Part shown: positions 16,701-24,175 of the stretch, piece after piece | How the letters are laid out: the number at the start of each line of letters is the position of its first letter | How positions within the stretch are numbered: position 1 is the stretch's first letter | Assembly: GCA_020632715.1 (NCBI GenBank) | Contig: JACKFA010000005.1 | Coordinates: 558,001 to 622,000 of the forward strand | Origin: Deltaproteobacteria bacterium | GTDB taxonomy: Bacteria; Myxococcota_A; UBA9042; PHBI01 | Length of the DNA: 64,000 nucleotides | Direction of reading: 5' to 3' | Translations under genes and position numbers: made by a program | The notes under the pieces: generated by a model | What the model saw: only the letters and a program-made list of their open reading frames with translations | Told to the model about the DNA's origin: nothing | Database searches by the model: none

Positions 16701-18777
16701 CCTGGGTGAAGACGTACGTGAACGTCCCGTCGGCGCCGGGGTCGGCGAGGAGCGTGGCGGCGCCGGCGTCGCAGGGGAGGTCGGCGCTCGCGTCGCCCGT
16801 GACGTGCACGGTGTGGCCGTCGGTGCAGCCGACGGTGACCGCGAGGATCTGCTCGCTCCCGTCCCAGGGGGTCGCGGCCGGGGCGAGGAGCGCCGGGGTC
16901 GCGGGGGTGGTCGTGTCGCGCACCCACACGAGGGTCGCCGCGGCGGAGGCGTTGCCGACGGCGTCGCGGGCGCGGAGGTCGTAGGTGCGGGCGCCGTCGG
17001 TGGTCGCGGTGAGCGCGAGCGAGAACGCGCCGCCGCTGCAGGCGACGGTGGTGTCGATGGCGCCGCTCACGACGACGTCGCCGCCGTCCTCGCAGGTGCC
17101 CGCGACGGCGAGCGCGTCGCCGCCGTCGTAGACGGTGCCGGCGGGCGGGGTGAGCGCGGGCGGCGCGGGGGCGGCGGTGTCGCGCACCCAGCGGAAGGCG
17201 GTGGGCGCGGAGACGTTGCCGACGGCGTCGGCGGCGCGCAGCGCGACGTCGTAGGTGCCGTCGGCGGTCGCGGTGAGGGTGAGCGAGAAGGCGCCGCTCC
17301 CGTCGCAGCTGGTGGCGCCGCCGAGGTCGCCCGTGACGGAGAGGGTGGCGCCGGGCTCGCAGGTGCCCGCGAGGAGGAGCGAGTCGCCGTTGGTGGCGAC
17401 CGACGACGACGCCTGGGAGAGGATCTGCGGCGGATCGGGGGGGATCAGGTCGTTCGGGTTCTCGCAGGTGTCCCCGTCGTAGCTCGTGCCGCTGCAGTCG
17501 CAGTGGCCGTCGACGCAGGCGCCGCCGTGCTGGCAGGCCGGCGAGCAGAAGGGGCCGGCCGGGACGCCCACGCCGTAGTGGTAGCCGAAGGAGGTCGCGC
17601 CGCCGCCGGTGCCGGTGTAGCGCGCGGCGACGGGGGCGCCGGGGTCGCCGAAGGTGAGCTTCTCGGCGCCGCAGCTGCCGAGGTCGACGTCCCAGCTGAC
17701 GTACGGGTAGACGACGCCGCCCGGGATGGTGCCGTTCTGCGCGAGGGGCGCGGCGGCGCCTGCGTCGACGGCGGTGCCGCGGGTGCGGAGCGTGCAGTGG
17801 CCGATGTCCGCGCCGACCCCGAGCGCGACGTTCCAGTAGACCTTCTGCGCGGGGGCGCCGGCGCTCTGGAGGTCCTCCTGGCCGCGGTAGAGGGCGGCCT
17901 GGTAGAGGAAGGCGCTGGCGGTGACGCCGTCCGCGACGGTGACGGCGGCGCAGTGGGCGACGTCGCCGGCGGCGCAGAGGTTGCCGGGGCCGGCGCTCGG
18001 ATCGAGGCGCAGGTCGGCGCCGAAGGCGGTCGCGTCGGTCGTGACGTCGCAGTCGAGCTCGAGCGCGTTCATCCAGAGGTCGGTGGCGACGCCGCCGCCG
18101 ACGCCGGCGGTGCAGGCGAAGCCGAGGACGACGGTGCGGGCGCGCTGGCCGCTCCCGTCGAAGAGGAGCCGGAGGTCCTCGCTGCCGTCGCTCGCGCAGC
18201 CGTTGGCGTCGGCGTCGTCGCAGCAGTCGAGCTTCGCCGAGCAGAAGATGTCGTCGAAGGTGACGGCGACGTCGAAGAAGCCGTGATCGGCGGGGCGCAT
18301 GAGGGTGACGTCGAAGCGGACGGCGTTGTCGGCGTTCGGCGCGCAGGTCGCGGGCTTCTCGAGCGGGCCGTCGGCGGTGGGATCGTCGAAGGCGAGGGAG
18401 GTCGCGCCGACGCCGGCGTCGTCGCCCGCCGCGAAGGCGCCGGCCGCGGCCGCGGAGACGGCGCCGTCATAGAGGCCGACGACCCAGACGCGCACGGTGT
18501 TGGCGCCGCCCGCGGCGTCGCAGGGGCCGACGAACGAGGCGCTGCCGCGGCCGTCGCCGTAGGTGCTCGAGGTGAGGCGCCGCTGCCACACGACCGCCGG
18601 GGAGCCGCCGCCGCTCAGGACCTCGACGTCCCAGACGACGTCCTTCACGCCGGCGAGGCCGAGGGCCGCGACGTCGATGGTGAGCTCGGGCTCCCCCGCG
18701 AGGGGGACGTCGGGAGCCGGGCCGCGCGCACACGCCCCGAGCGCCAGGCCCGCGAGGGCCAGCGGAAGCAGCTTCAT
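10786..18777 (-). CDS. Giant surface lipoprotein: EGF, Ig-like and ELWxxDGT repeats
   Basis: A 2663-residue predicted lipoprotein. The signal peptide MKLLPLALAGLALGAC has a lipobox Cys16. An N-terminal region of about 440 residues of unknown fold is followed by an EGF-like Cys cluster (HGGACVDGHCDC). About 15 tandem Ig-like units of 80-90 residues follow, each ending in W-(V/T)-R-D-(T/N)-x-x-P, most carrying one C-E-x-G. The last 900 or so residues hold about 18 ELWxxDGT-type units (NCBI family ELWxxDGT repeat), a probable beta-propeller or solenoid. ATG 18777 has GAGGTG five bases upstream; the frame is open to 18918. Myxobacterial proteins of this type are thought to be surface adhesins; no function is proven. 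It is monocistronic. Confidence 0.88.
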   Translation of the reverse strand: MKLLPLALAGLALGACARGPAPDVPLAGEPELTIDVAALGLAGVKDVVWDVEVLSGGGSPAVVWQRRLTSSTYGDGRGSASFVGPCDAAGGANTVRVWVVGLYDGAVSAAAAGAFAAGDDAGVGATSLAFDDPTADGPLEKPATCAPNADNAVRFDVTLMRPADHGFFDVAVTFDDIFCSAKLDCCDDADANGCASDGSEDLRLLFDGSGQRARTVVLGFACTAGVGGGVATDLWMNALELDCDVTTDATAFGADLRLDPSAGPGNLCAAGDVAHCAAVTVADGVTASAFLYQAALYRGQEDLQSAGAPAQKVYWNVALGVGADIGHCTLRTRGTAVDAGAAAPLAQNGTIPGGVVYPYVSWDVDLGSCGAEKLTFGDPGAPVAARYTGTGGGATSFGYHYGVGVPAGPFCSPACQHGGACVDGHCDCSGTSYDGDTCENPNDLIPPDPPQILSQASSSVATNGDSLLLAGTCEPGATLSVTGDLGGATSCDGSGAFSLTLTATADGTYDVALRAADAVGNVSAPTAFRWVRDTAAPAPPALTPPAGTVYDGGDALAVAGTCEDGGDVVVSGAIDTTVACSGGAFSLALTATTDGARTYDLRARDAVGNASAAATLVWVRDTTTPATPALLAPAATPWDGSEQILAVTVGCTDGHTVHVTGDASADLPCDAGAATLLADPGADGTFTYVFTQEAPLTHNLSDALTVTWRRDTVAPGPVVVTTPAASPTATRGDALDLLGDCEDGALVGLSGAGDAATTCAGGRFALTLTATTDGDHDAVLVQGDAAGNVSEATVFRWTRDTTAPAAPALTAPGASPTYHGAATLDVAGTCEDGATVVIDGAESGSVPCVGGAFAATLTSAGDGVYDYTFAVVDGVGNASAATALQWVRDNTLPDAPTITSHSSPFDGNASPLALAGACTDGDLVRLGGAEVQSTPCSGGAFAFTLSQAEDGVWSYELRQEHPLTHNLSDPTPFQWNLDTDAPDAPTVTAPGPSPFSSGYDNLLLGGDCETGATVALDGEEHALIPCETGAWSYQVTRSTNGVYAFSVAQADAAGNVSASVGFEWTRDDTVPAAPTLVSPAATPHRTNGDALTVVGTCEGVNAVHMTGAESGDATCAGGQFGFALAATSDGARGYAFTQVSAVNGFVSAPLALDWVRDTAAPAAPTVETPATDPYFSGESSFLLGGACEAGATVALTLGGAPAGSAVCAGDGTFVVSLGASSDGTYAYDLAQTDVAGNASGATSFTWVRDTSIPGAPAVVSPATSPHHGATSPLGLTVSCEAGDTVYLQGADTQTLDCGGDGEVLFQLAEDVDGSYAYTLVQENPNNGRQSSVATFTWVFDTTPPDEVTVTSPPQNPYFSGDDTITIAGDCETGALVAMTGSSTQSATCAAGAYAFQVTKLSNTTYNFNLTQTDKAGNTSLTKLFQWVRDNTIPATPVITSPATPYFSSGSSVTLSGTCQPDFTLTLGGAATQSATCSAGGTFSLVVAAATDATRVYSLKQVNPNTLLESSETSFSWTRDTAAPAAPVIRAPSSNPYTSGDTLFTLSGDCETGATVTLSGAQSGTFTCAASAFRFDLSKSQNGTYDYALAQKDKANNTSPTTTFRWVRDTSVPATPVISSPNPNPTTTNTSSLTIAGSCAGANTVTLSLAGSPVATTTCAGGAFSFAQSKSSDGTYAYAVKQTSASSIDSASVAVTWTRDTSPPAAPTLTAVTPTSPGASTTPKLTGTVPADAVTVQIYKSAACTGGVAATGTPANFTGGGVAVSVSPGATSLSVKVLDLAGNASPCSATSLSYTQRAATLVKDINADGTGSSSPSYFGVVGSKVYFRATDGVVGYELWASDGTAAGTYMVKDINPADSGYPAYMTDFGGIAYFYADDGEHGAELWRSDGTEDGTWMVADINEGPFPSAPANFKVVGGTLYFTADDGDHGVELWKTDGTEAGTVLVKDIEAGALSSSPNNLTAFGSKLVFRATTAANGLEMYATTGTAAGTTMYEIDAGVESSNPAYFTLWNGAVYFQGTDTDSDNNVGAELFKFDGSAVSLVRNLYGTTSSGGPAYLLPMGNRLYFYARVSSTISYELYYITTTDTAPVLVKDIEPTASTGGVPVYLTAINTTKFVFRALTIAEGYEPWVSDGTELGTFILKDTNPGALDSGMSAPVATNGKAFWAGTTDGDVELWETDGTKAGTIQRNLNPGLQSSSPGTLTVFGNKLVFAATTAADGREPWIYDASGPHLLKDLNTQPSSTPGSFVQLGSSVLFAADDGAHGRELWKTDGTAGNTALLKDINTAVAGASSNPTGFVVLGSYAYFRADDGSHGNELWRTDGTASGTVLVTDVCPGSDPSTPNYLTVLGSYVYFAATDCGTNGNELWRVTGTGGVTLAKNIFATATKSSNPVGLVAMGTKLYFRANDGATGNELYSWDPATSTLANIANMRGGSSSNPANLTVVGGNKLFFTTNETLANPGYTGVELYYTNGTAGNYALMDIYPGTVSSSPGNLRDLNGTLVCAATSPTTGRELFKVTFSGSTPTASVVRDIRAGATSATPGPGLVLGTKMYFAAADDAGGSELWVTDGSSGGTTRVKDGRAGSAGSYPANLLAIDASTLFLTANDGVNGTEPWRSNLTAGGTYLVQDINVDGPSWGGAGFVLNGVVIFAATDGQNGVELWRY

Positions 18778-19117
18778 TCGGCACCTCGGACCCGCGCACG
18801 GACACGTGAGAACCAGGACACCGGGCGCCGCACGTGAACGGCGTCCGGAAGGCGAGCTACTTGTTCGGGGATCGGCGCTGCACTGGGGTCCGGCGGCGTG
18901 GGCCGCGCGGTCGCGCACCGTGCGAGGAGGATCGCACGGCGGCGGGGCGGGTCACAAGACGTGGACGGCGCGGAAGCTGCGCGCGCCGGCCGCGCGTGGC
19001 GCGGAGCGCGGCCCGGAGCGCGTCGCCGCGGGTGACGGGGTGTAACCTGGACGGGCCGGGCTCGACGACCGGTGACAGGCGGTGGCGCGCGGCGACAGAT
19101 CGGCGCGCGCGTCGACG
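18778..19117. other. Intergenic region, nothing recognised
   Basis: This 340-bp stretch lies between the start of the giant lipoprotein gene and the end of the HtrA-type gene, both on the minus strand. I see no convincing short gene, sigma54 motif, or long repeat. The promoter of the giant lipoprotein must lie here but has no recognisable hexamers. Confidence 0.5.
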
Positions 19118-20290
19118 TCAGTCGCCCGCGGCGAGCCGCAGCTTCACCTCGCGCCCCGCGCCCTCGCGGAGGAGCTTGATGGTGACCTCGTCGCCGACGG
19201 CGCGGGTGTCGAGGGCCTTCAGGAGGTCGTCGGGGTCCTTCACGTCGGTGTCGTCGAGGCCGACGATCACGTCGCCGACGCGCACGCGCCCGCGGCGGTC
19301 GGCGAGGAGGCCCTGGAGGCCTGCGTCCGCGGCGGGGGAGCCCGGGACGACGTCGCGCACGATGACCCCCTCGCCGAGGCCGAGGCGCTGCGCGGCCGAG
19401 GGGCTCAGGATGGACACGCCGAGGGACGGCCGCGAGGCGCGCCCGAACTTGATGATCTGCGGGACGACGCGGTTCACCGTGTCGACGGGGACGGCGAAGC
19501 CGATGCCGGCGGAGGCGCCCGACGGGCTCTTGATGGCGGTGTTGACGCCGATGAGGCGCCCCGCGGAGTCGAGGAGGGGGCCGCCGGAGTTGCCGGGGTT
19601 CACGGCGGCGTCGGTCTGGATGACGCCGTAGATCCGGCGGCCGCTCATCGCGTCGATCTCGCGGTCGAGGGCGCTGACGACGCCGGTGGTGAGCGTCTGG
19701 TCGAGGCCGAAGGGGTTGCCGATGGCCATGGCGAACTGCCCGACGCGGAGGTCCTTCGAGGTGCCGACCGCGAGGGGGGCGAGCTCCTCGGCGGGCGCCT
19801 CGATCTTCAGCACGGCGAGATCGTGGTCGGGGGCGACGCCGACGAGGGACGCCTGGTACTGCTGGCCGCCCGAGAGGGTGACGACGGCCTCCTGCGCCTC
19901 GGCGATGACGTGGAAGTTGGTGACGACGTGCCCGTCGGCGTCCCAGACGAAGCCGGAGCCGGTGCCCTGCGGGACGCGGTGCACGTAGAGGCTGTAGCGA
20001 TCGCGCACGTCGGTGAGGGTCGTGATGTAGGCGACGGAGCGCGAGGCGCGATCGAAGAGATCGACGACGGCGCTCTCGGAGGGCGCGAGATCGCCGCGCG
20101 GGGTGACGGGGCGGGGCTGGGCGTCCTCGACGCTGGCGGCGGGGGCGGCGGGGCCGCTCGCGACGTCGCGGGCGGTGGCGGCGGCGCCGCGGCCGGGGCC
20201 CCAGAGGAAGAAGGCGACGAGGCCGAGGTTCATGACGCCGAGGCACACGACGAGCACGATGAGAGCGCGGTGGTTACGGGGTTGGTCCAT
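19118..20290 (-). CDS. HtrA/DegS-type periplasmic serine protease
   Basis: A 390-residue protease anchored by one N-terminal transmembrane segment (about residues 10-30), with a linker of about 50 residues, a trypsin-like domain and one PDZ domain. The catalytic triad is visible: His127 in VTNFHVI, Asp157 in PDHDLAV and Ser235 in NPGNSGGPLL. The PDZ (about residues 285-385) carries SLGVSI and VRVGDVIVGLDD. One PDZ and a membrane anchor resemble DegS or mycobacterial HtrA more than DegP. Its role in envelope protein quality control or stress signalling is inferred from the family. ATG 20290 is preferred, with GAGGAG upstream; the frame is open to 20383. Confidence 0.9.
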   Translation of the reverse strand: MDQPRNHRALIVLVVCLGVMNLGLVAFFLWGPGRGAAATARDVASGPAAPAASVEDAQPRPVTPRGDLAPSESAVVDLFDRASRSVAYITTLTDVRDRYSLYVHRVPQGTGSGFVWDADGHVVTNFHVIAEAQEAVVTLSGGQQYQASLVGVAPDHDLAVLKIEAPAEELAPLAVGTSKDLRVGQFAMAIGNPFGLDQTLTTGVVSALDREIDAMSGRRIYGVIQTDAAVNPGNSGGPLLDSAGRLIGVNTAIKSPSGASAGIGFAVPVDTVNRVVPQIIKFGRASRPSLGVSILSPSAAQRLGLGEGVIVRDVVPGSPAADAGLQGLLADRRGRVRVGDVIVGLDDTDVKDPDDLLKALDTRAVGDEVTIKLLREGAGREVKLRLAAGD

Positions 20291-20469
20291 GATCGGGAGC
20301 TCCTCGAGCGGGTCCGCTGGGGTCCGCGATCCGCGCCCGCCCACCGGGGTCCCCTCCCGCGGGGGCGCGGCTCGCGTCGACAAAAGCCCGGCGGCGCCCG
20401 AAACCTTCCCGGCGGGGCCGCGGCGGCGCCGGACGAGTTGCGCACGGAGGCGCGGAAAGCAACTCGAGC

Positions 20470-20498
20470 TTGACCCGCGGCGACCGAGCCCTTATATC
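20470..20498 (+). promoter_or_regulatory. Sigma70-type promoter of rpsN
   Basis: TTGACC and TATATC are separated by 17 bp, close to the housekeeping consensus and rare in this GC-rich window. Initiation is expected near 20505, about 30 bases before the GTG start of rpsN. I see no obvious zinc-uptake-regulator palindrome here. The rest of the 244-bp gap after the protease start holds nothing recognised. Confidence 0.7.
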
Positions 20499-20534
20499 CG
20501 CGCGGCTCAGCGACCAGACCGTCTGGAGACGACC

Positions 20535-20840
20535 GTGGCGAAGACCGGCAAGATCAATCACAACGAGTACCGCAAGAAGCTCGCGGCCAAGTACGCCCCG
20601 AAGCGCGCGGAGCTCAAGCGCATCATCCAGGACCCGAAGATGCCGGAGGCGGAGCGCATCCTCGCCCGCCAGGCGCTCGAGAAGCTCCCGCGCAACTCGA
20701 ACCCGAACCGCATCCGCAACCGTTGCAACGCGACGGGGCGTCCGCGCGCGTACTACCGCAAGTTCGGCCTCTGCCGCGTGGCGCTCCGCGATCTCGCCCT
20801 CAAGGGCGAGCTCCCGGGCGTCCTCAAGGCGAGCTGGTAG
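20535..20840 (+). CDS. rpsN: 30S ribosomal protein S14, zinc-free type
   Basis: A 101-residue S14 that binds 16S rRNA in the small-subunit head. Its length and RNRCNATGRPRAYYRKFG...GELPGVLKASW ending match the long, zinc-independent type (as in E. coli), which lacks the two CxxC pairs of the short zinc-type S14. It stands alone rather than in a ribosomal protein operon, so it is either the sole S14 or a paralogue used when zinc is scarce. The start is GTG with GGAG about seven bases upstream; the second residue is Ala as in other S14 proteins. A strong promoter precedes it. Confidence 0.96.
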   Translation: MAKTGKINHNEYRKKLAAKYAPKRAELKRIIQDPKMPEAERILARQALEKLPRNSNPNRIRNRCNATGRPRAYYRKFGLCRVALRDLALKGELPGVLKASW

Positions 20841-21081
20841 TCGCGCGGCGGCGCGCGGTGTCGCGCGCGGACGGGCCGGCGTCATCGCCGCTCCTGACCG
20901 CGCCGACCCAGGCGCCGCCTCGACGACCTCCCCGTGGGCGCCCCGCGCGCCCGCGGAACGAGCGCTCCTCGCGACCTCGGCCACCGCGCCCTGACGGGTG
21001 TGGCGGCCGCGGTGCGTCCGGCGTCGCTCTCGTGACCTGCGTCACGGCGTGTATCGTGCTCACCGGGAGCGCCGGAATGGC

Positions 21082-21110
21082 GTGACGGCCCGGACGACCA
21101 TCCCTATACT
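21082..21110 (+). promoter_or_regulatory. Promoter of korAB
   Basis: GTGACG and TATACT are 17 bp apart. Predicted initiation near 21117 gives a leader of about 37 bases with AAAGGCGG before ATG 21154. The rest of the 313-bp gap after rpsN shows nothing else recognisable. Confidence 0.6.
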
Positions 21111-21153
21111 CCCTCCCGGTCCGGCGTGGGGAAGCGCCGGGAAAGGCGGCGAG

Positions 21154-23037
21154 ATGAGCACGGCGAACGAGTCCAACGGGGGCGCCACGGGGCGCGATGT
21201 CGAGGTCCGCGAGATGATCGCGGTCCGCTTCGCCGGAGACTCCGGCGACGGCATGCAGCTCACGGGTGATCAATTCACGACGACCGCGGCGCTCGTCGGC
21301 AACGACCTCGCGACGCTCCCCGACTTCCCGGCCGAGATCCGCGCCCCGGCGGGCACGCTCGCGGGGGTGTCGGGCTTCCAGATCCAGTTCGGGAGCCTCG
21401 ACATCCTGACGCCGGGCGACCGCCCGGACGTGCTCGTCGCGATGAACCCGGCGGCCCTCAAGGCGAACCTGGGCGACCTCGTCCCGGGCGCGATGATCTT
21501 CGTGAACACCGACGCCTTCGACAAGCGCGCCTGCGAGAAGGTCGGCTTCACGGCGAACCCCGTCGAGGACGGCACGCTCGCGGCGTTCCGCGTGTTCCAG
21601 GTCGCGTTCACGACCATCACGCGGCGCGCGCTCGAGGACTCGCCGCTCACGACGCGCGAGAAGGACCGCTGCAAGAACTTCTTCGCGCTCGGGCTGATGT
21701 ACTGGGTCTTCGGGCGCCCGATGGACCACACACTCCAGTGGATCCAGAAGAAGTTCGCCAAGAACGCGGACGTGGTCGCCGCGAACACGGCGGTGCTCAA
21801 GGCCGGCTACGCCTACGGCGAGACGACCGAGACGTTCGCCACCACGTTCCAGGTCGCGCCGGCGGTCATCAAGCCGGGGACGTACCGCCACGTGACGGGC
21901 AACCAGGCCACGGCGTTCGGCTTCATCTCGGCCGCGAAGCTCGCTGGCGCCGAGCTCTTCCTCGGGTCGTACCCGATCACGCCCGCGAGCGACATCCTCC
22001 ACGAGCTGTCGCGCCACAAGCGCTACGGCGTGCGCACGTTCCAGGCCGAGGACGAGATCGCGGCGGTCGCGGCGGCCATCGGGGCGGCCTACGGCGGCGC
22101 CATCGCGCTCACGACGACGAGCGGTCCGGGCGTCGCGCTCAAAGCGGAGGCGGTCGGGCTCGCGGTGATGACGGAGCTGCCGCTCGTCATCGCCGACATC
22201 CAGCGCGGCGGGCCGAGCACTGGGCTCCCCACGAAGACGGAGCAGGCGGATCTCCTGCAGGTCATGTTCGGCCGCAACGGCGAGGCGCCGCTCCCGATCG
22301 TGGCGCCGACGACCCCGGGCGACTGCTTCGACGCCGCCATCGAGGCGGTGCGGCTCGCGACGAAGTACATGACGCCGGTGTTCTTCCTCTCGGACGGGTA
22401 CATCGCCAACGGCGCCGAGCCGTGGCGGATCCCCGACGTGGACACCCTCCCGAGCTTCGAGGTGAGCTACCGCACCGAGGTCGAGGGCTTCCGCCCGTAC
22501 GAGCGGAACCCGGAGACGCTCGCGCGGCCCTGGGTGAAGCCTGGGACGCCGGGCCTCGAGCACCGCATCGGCGGGCTCGAGAAGGCGGACGGCACGGGCA
22601 ACGTGTCGTACGACCCGAAGAACCACGAGAAGATGATCCACCTGCGCCAGGAGAAGGTGGACCGCATCGCGGACGACATCCCGGACGCGGAGATCTACGG
22701 CGACGACGCGGGCGACCTGCTGCTCATCGGCTGGGGCGGCACCTACGGGGCGCTGCGCGCGGCGACGATGCACCTCCGGCGGCGCGGCCACAAGGTGAGC
22801 CACATGCACCTCCGGCACCTGAACCCGCTGCCGAAGAACGTGGAGCCGACGATGCGGCGCTTCGGTCAGGTGGTGGCGGCGGAGCTGAACATGGGGCAGC
22901 TGCGGACGGTGCTGCGGGCGAAGTTCCTCATCGACGTGAAGGCGCTCAACAAGGTGCAGGGCCAGCCCTTCAAGGTGTGGGAGCTCGTCGACCGGGTCGA
23001 GGCGATGCTCGCGGCGAAGCAGGAGAAGACGGCATGA
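21154..23037 (+). CDS. korA: 2-oxoacid:ferredoxin oxidoreductase, fused gamma-alpha subunit
   Basis: A 627-residue subunit that fuses the gamma domain (about residues 15-200; RFAGDSGDGMQLTG) to the alpha domain with the pyrimidine-binding part of the thiamine pyrophosphate site (GNQATAFGFISAAKLAG, SYPITPASDILHEL) and a C-terminal domain II. With KorB it oxidatively decarboxylates a 2-oxoacid, most likely 2-oxoglutarate, to the acyl-CoA while reducing ferredoxin. The 2-oxoglutarate assignment rests on overall resemblance to KorA and is not proven. Its stop overlaps the korB ATG as ATGA. No ferredoxin gene is adjacent. Confidence 0.9.
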   Translation: MSTANESNGGATGRDVEVREMIAVRFAGDSGDGMQLTGDQFTTTAALVGNDLATLPDFPAEIRAPAGTLAGVSGFQIQFGSLDILTPGDRPDVLVAMNPAALKANLGDLVPGAMIFVNTDAFDKRACEKVGFTANPVEDGTLAAFRVFQVAFTTITRRALEDSPLTTREKDRCKNFFALGLMYWVFGRPMDHTLQWIQKKFAKNADVVAANTAVLKAGYAYGETTETFATTFQVAPAVIKPGTYRHVTGNQATAFGFISAAKLAGAELFLGSYPITPASDILHELSRHKRYGVRTFQAEDEIAAVAAAIGAAYGGAIALTTTSGPGVALKAEAVGLAVMTELPLVIADIQRGGPSTGLPTKTEQADLLQVMFGRNGEAPLPIVAPTTPGDCFDAAIEAVRLATKYMTPVFFLSDGYIANGAEPWRIPDVDTLPSFEVSYRTEVEGFRPYERNPETLARPWVKPGTPGLEHRIGGLEKADGTGNVSYDPKNHEKMIHLRQEKVDRIADDIPDAEIYGDDAGDLLLIGWGGTYGALRAATMHLRRRGHKVSHMHLRHLNPLPKNVEPTMRRFGQVVAAELNMGQLRTVLRAKFLIDVKALNKVQGQPFKVWELVDRVEAMLAAKQEKTA

Positions 23038-24035
23038 CGGCGACGACGCTCACGAGGAAGGACTTCCAGACCGATCAGGACGTCCGCTGGTGCCCGGGGT
23101 GCGGTGACTACGCGATCCTCGCGCAGTTCCAGAAGGTGTTCCCGGAGCTCGGGATCCCGCGCGAGAACTTCGCGATCATCTCGGGGATCGGCTGCTCCTC
23201 GCGCTTCCCGTACTACATGAACACGTACGGCTTCCACACGATCCACGGCCGCGCGCCGGCGCTCGCGTCGGGGCTCAAGGTCATGCGGCCGGAGCTGTCG
23301 GTGTGGGTCATCACGGGCGACGGCGACGCCCTGTCGATCGGCGGCAACCACCTGATCCACGCGCTCCGGCGCAACATGGATCTGAAGATCGTGCTCTTCA
23401 ACAACCAGATCTACGGGCTCACGAAGGGGCAGTACTCCCCGACGAGCGAGGTCGGGAAGCGCACGAAGTCGACGCCGTTCGGGTCGCTCGACGAGCCGTT
23501 CACGCCGCTCGCGCTCGCGCTCGGGGCGGAGGCGTCGTTCGTGGCGCGCACGGCCGACCGCGAGCAGAAGCACCTCGCCGAGACCCTCCACGCGGCGGCG
23601 GAGCACAAGGGCACGGCGCTCGTCGAGGTCTACCAGAACTGCAACATCTTCAACGACGGCGCGTTCTTCCACCTCACCGAGAAGGACCGGAAGGACGGCA
23701 ACCAGCTCGTCGTCGAGCACGGCAAGCCCCTCGTCTTCGACAACGGGACGAAGGGCATCGTCTTCGACGGGTTCGCGCCGAAGGTCGTGGACGTCGCCGA
23801 GGTCGGCCTCGACGCGATCCACGTGCACCGCGAGGACGCGCCGGTCGGCTACCACCTCGCCCTCGCGAAGCTGCACGGGCCGCAGTTCCCGACGGCGCTC
23901 GGCGTCATCCGGCGCGTGCAGCGGCCGACCTACGACGCGCTCGTCGAGGCGCAGGTGCTCGCGGAGCAGGCGAAGAGCGACAAGAACGACATCCACGCGC
24001 TCCTCCACACCGGCCACACCTGGGAGGTCGGCTGA
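23034..24035 (+). CDS. korB: 2-oxoacid:ferredoxin oxidoreductase, beta subunit
   Basis: A 333-residue catalytic subunit that binds thiamine pyrophosphate and one 4Fe-4S cluster. Visible are Cys20-Pro-Gly-Cys23-Gly, the third Cys in SGIGCSSRFPYY, the diphosphate-binding GDGDALSIGGNHLIHALRRN, and a fourth Cys in YQNCNIFNDG. The IYGLTKGQYSPTS loop is typical of this family. Translation is coupled to korA by ATGA. It is cytoplasmic. Confidence 0.93.
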   Translation: MTATTLTRKDFQTDQDVRWCPGCGDYAILAQFQKVFPELGIPRENFAIISGIGCSSRFPYYMNTYGFHTIHGRAPALASGLKVMRPELSVWVITGDGDALSIGGNHLIHALRRNMDLKIVLFNNQIYGLTKGQYSPTSEVGKRTKSTPFGSLDEPFTPLALALGAEASFVARTADREQKHLAETLHAAAEHKGTALVEVYQNCNIFNDGAFFHLTEKDRKDGNQLVVEHGKPLVFDNGTKGIVFDGFAPKVVDVAEVGLDAIHVHREDAPVGYHLALAKLHGPQFPTALGVIRRVQRPTYDALVEAQVLAEQAKSDKNDIHALLHTGHTWEVG

Positions 24036-24175
24036 GAGGCTGTGTGCGCGCCGCGAGCCACCGCGCCCGGGGCGCCCGCGCCGGGAGCGTAGTCGCCTGC
24101 CGGCCCGCCCCGCTCCGATGACGAGCGTTACGGGTCTGGTGTAGCGTAGGGCCGCCCCTCTCGGAGAGGTTCGGT

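Noticed and set aside
11839..18837. A 7-kb open frame on the plus strand opposite the giant lipoprotein gene
   Set aside because: In DNA this GC-rich, frames complementary to real genes stay open. Its product is an Arg/Val/Glu/Gly-biased string without family motifs, while the minus strand encodes clear repeats and a lipobox.
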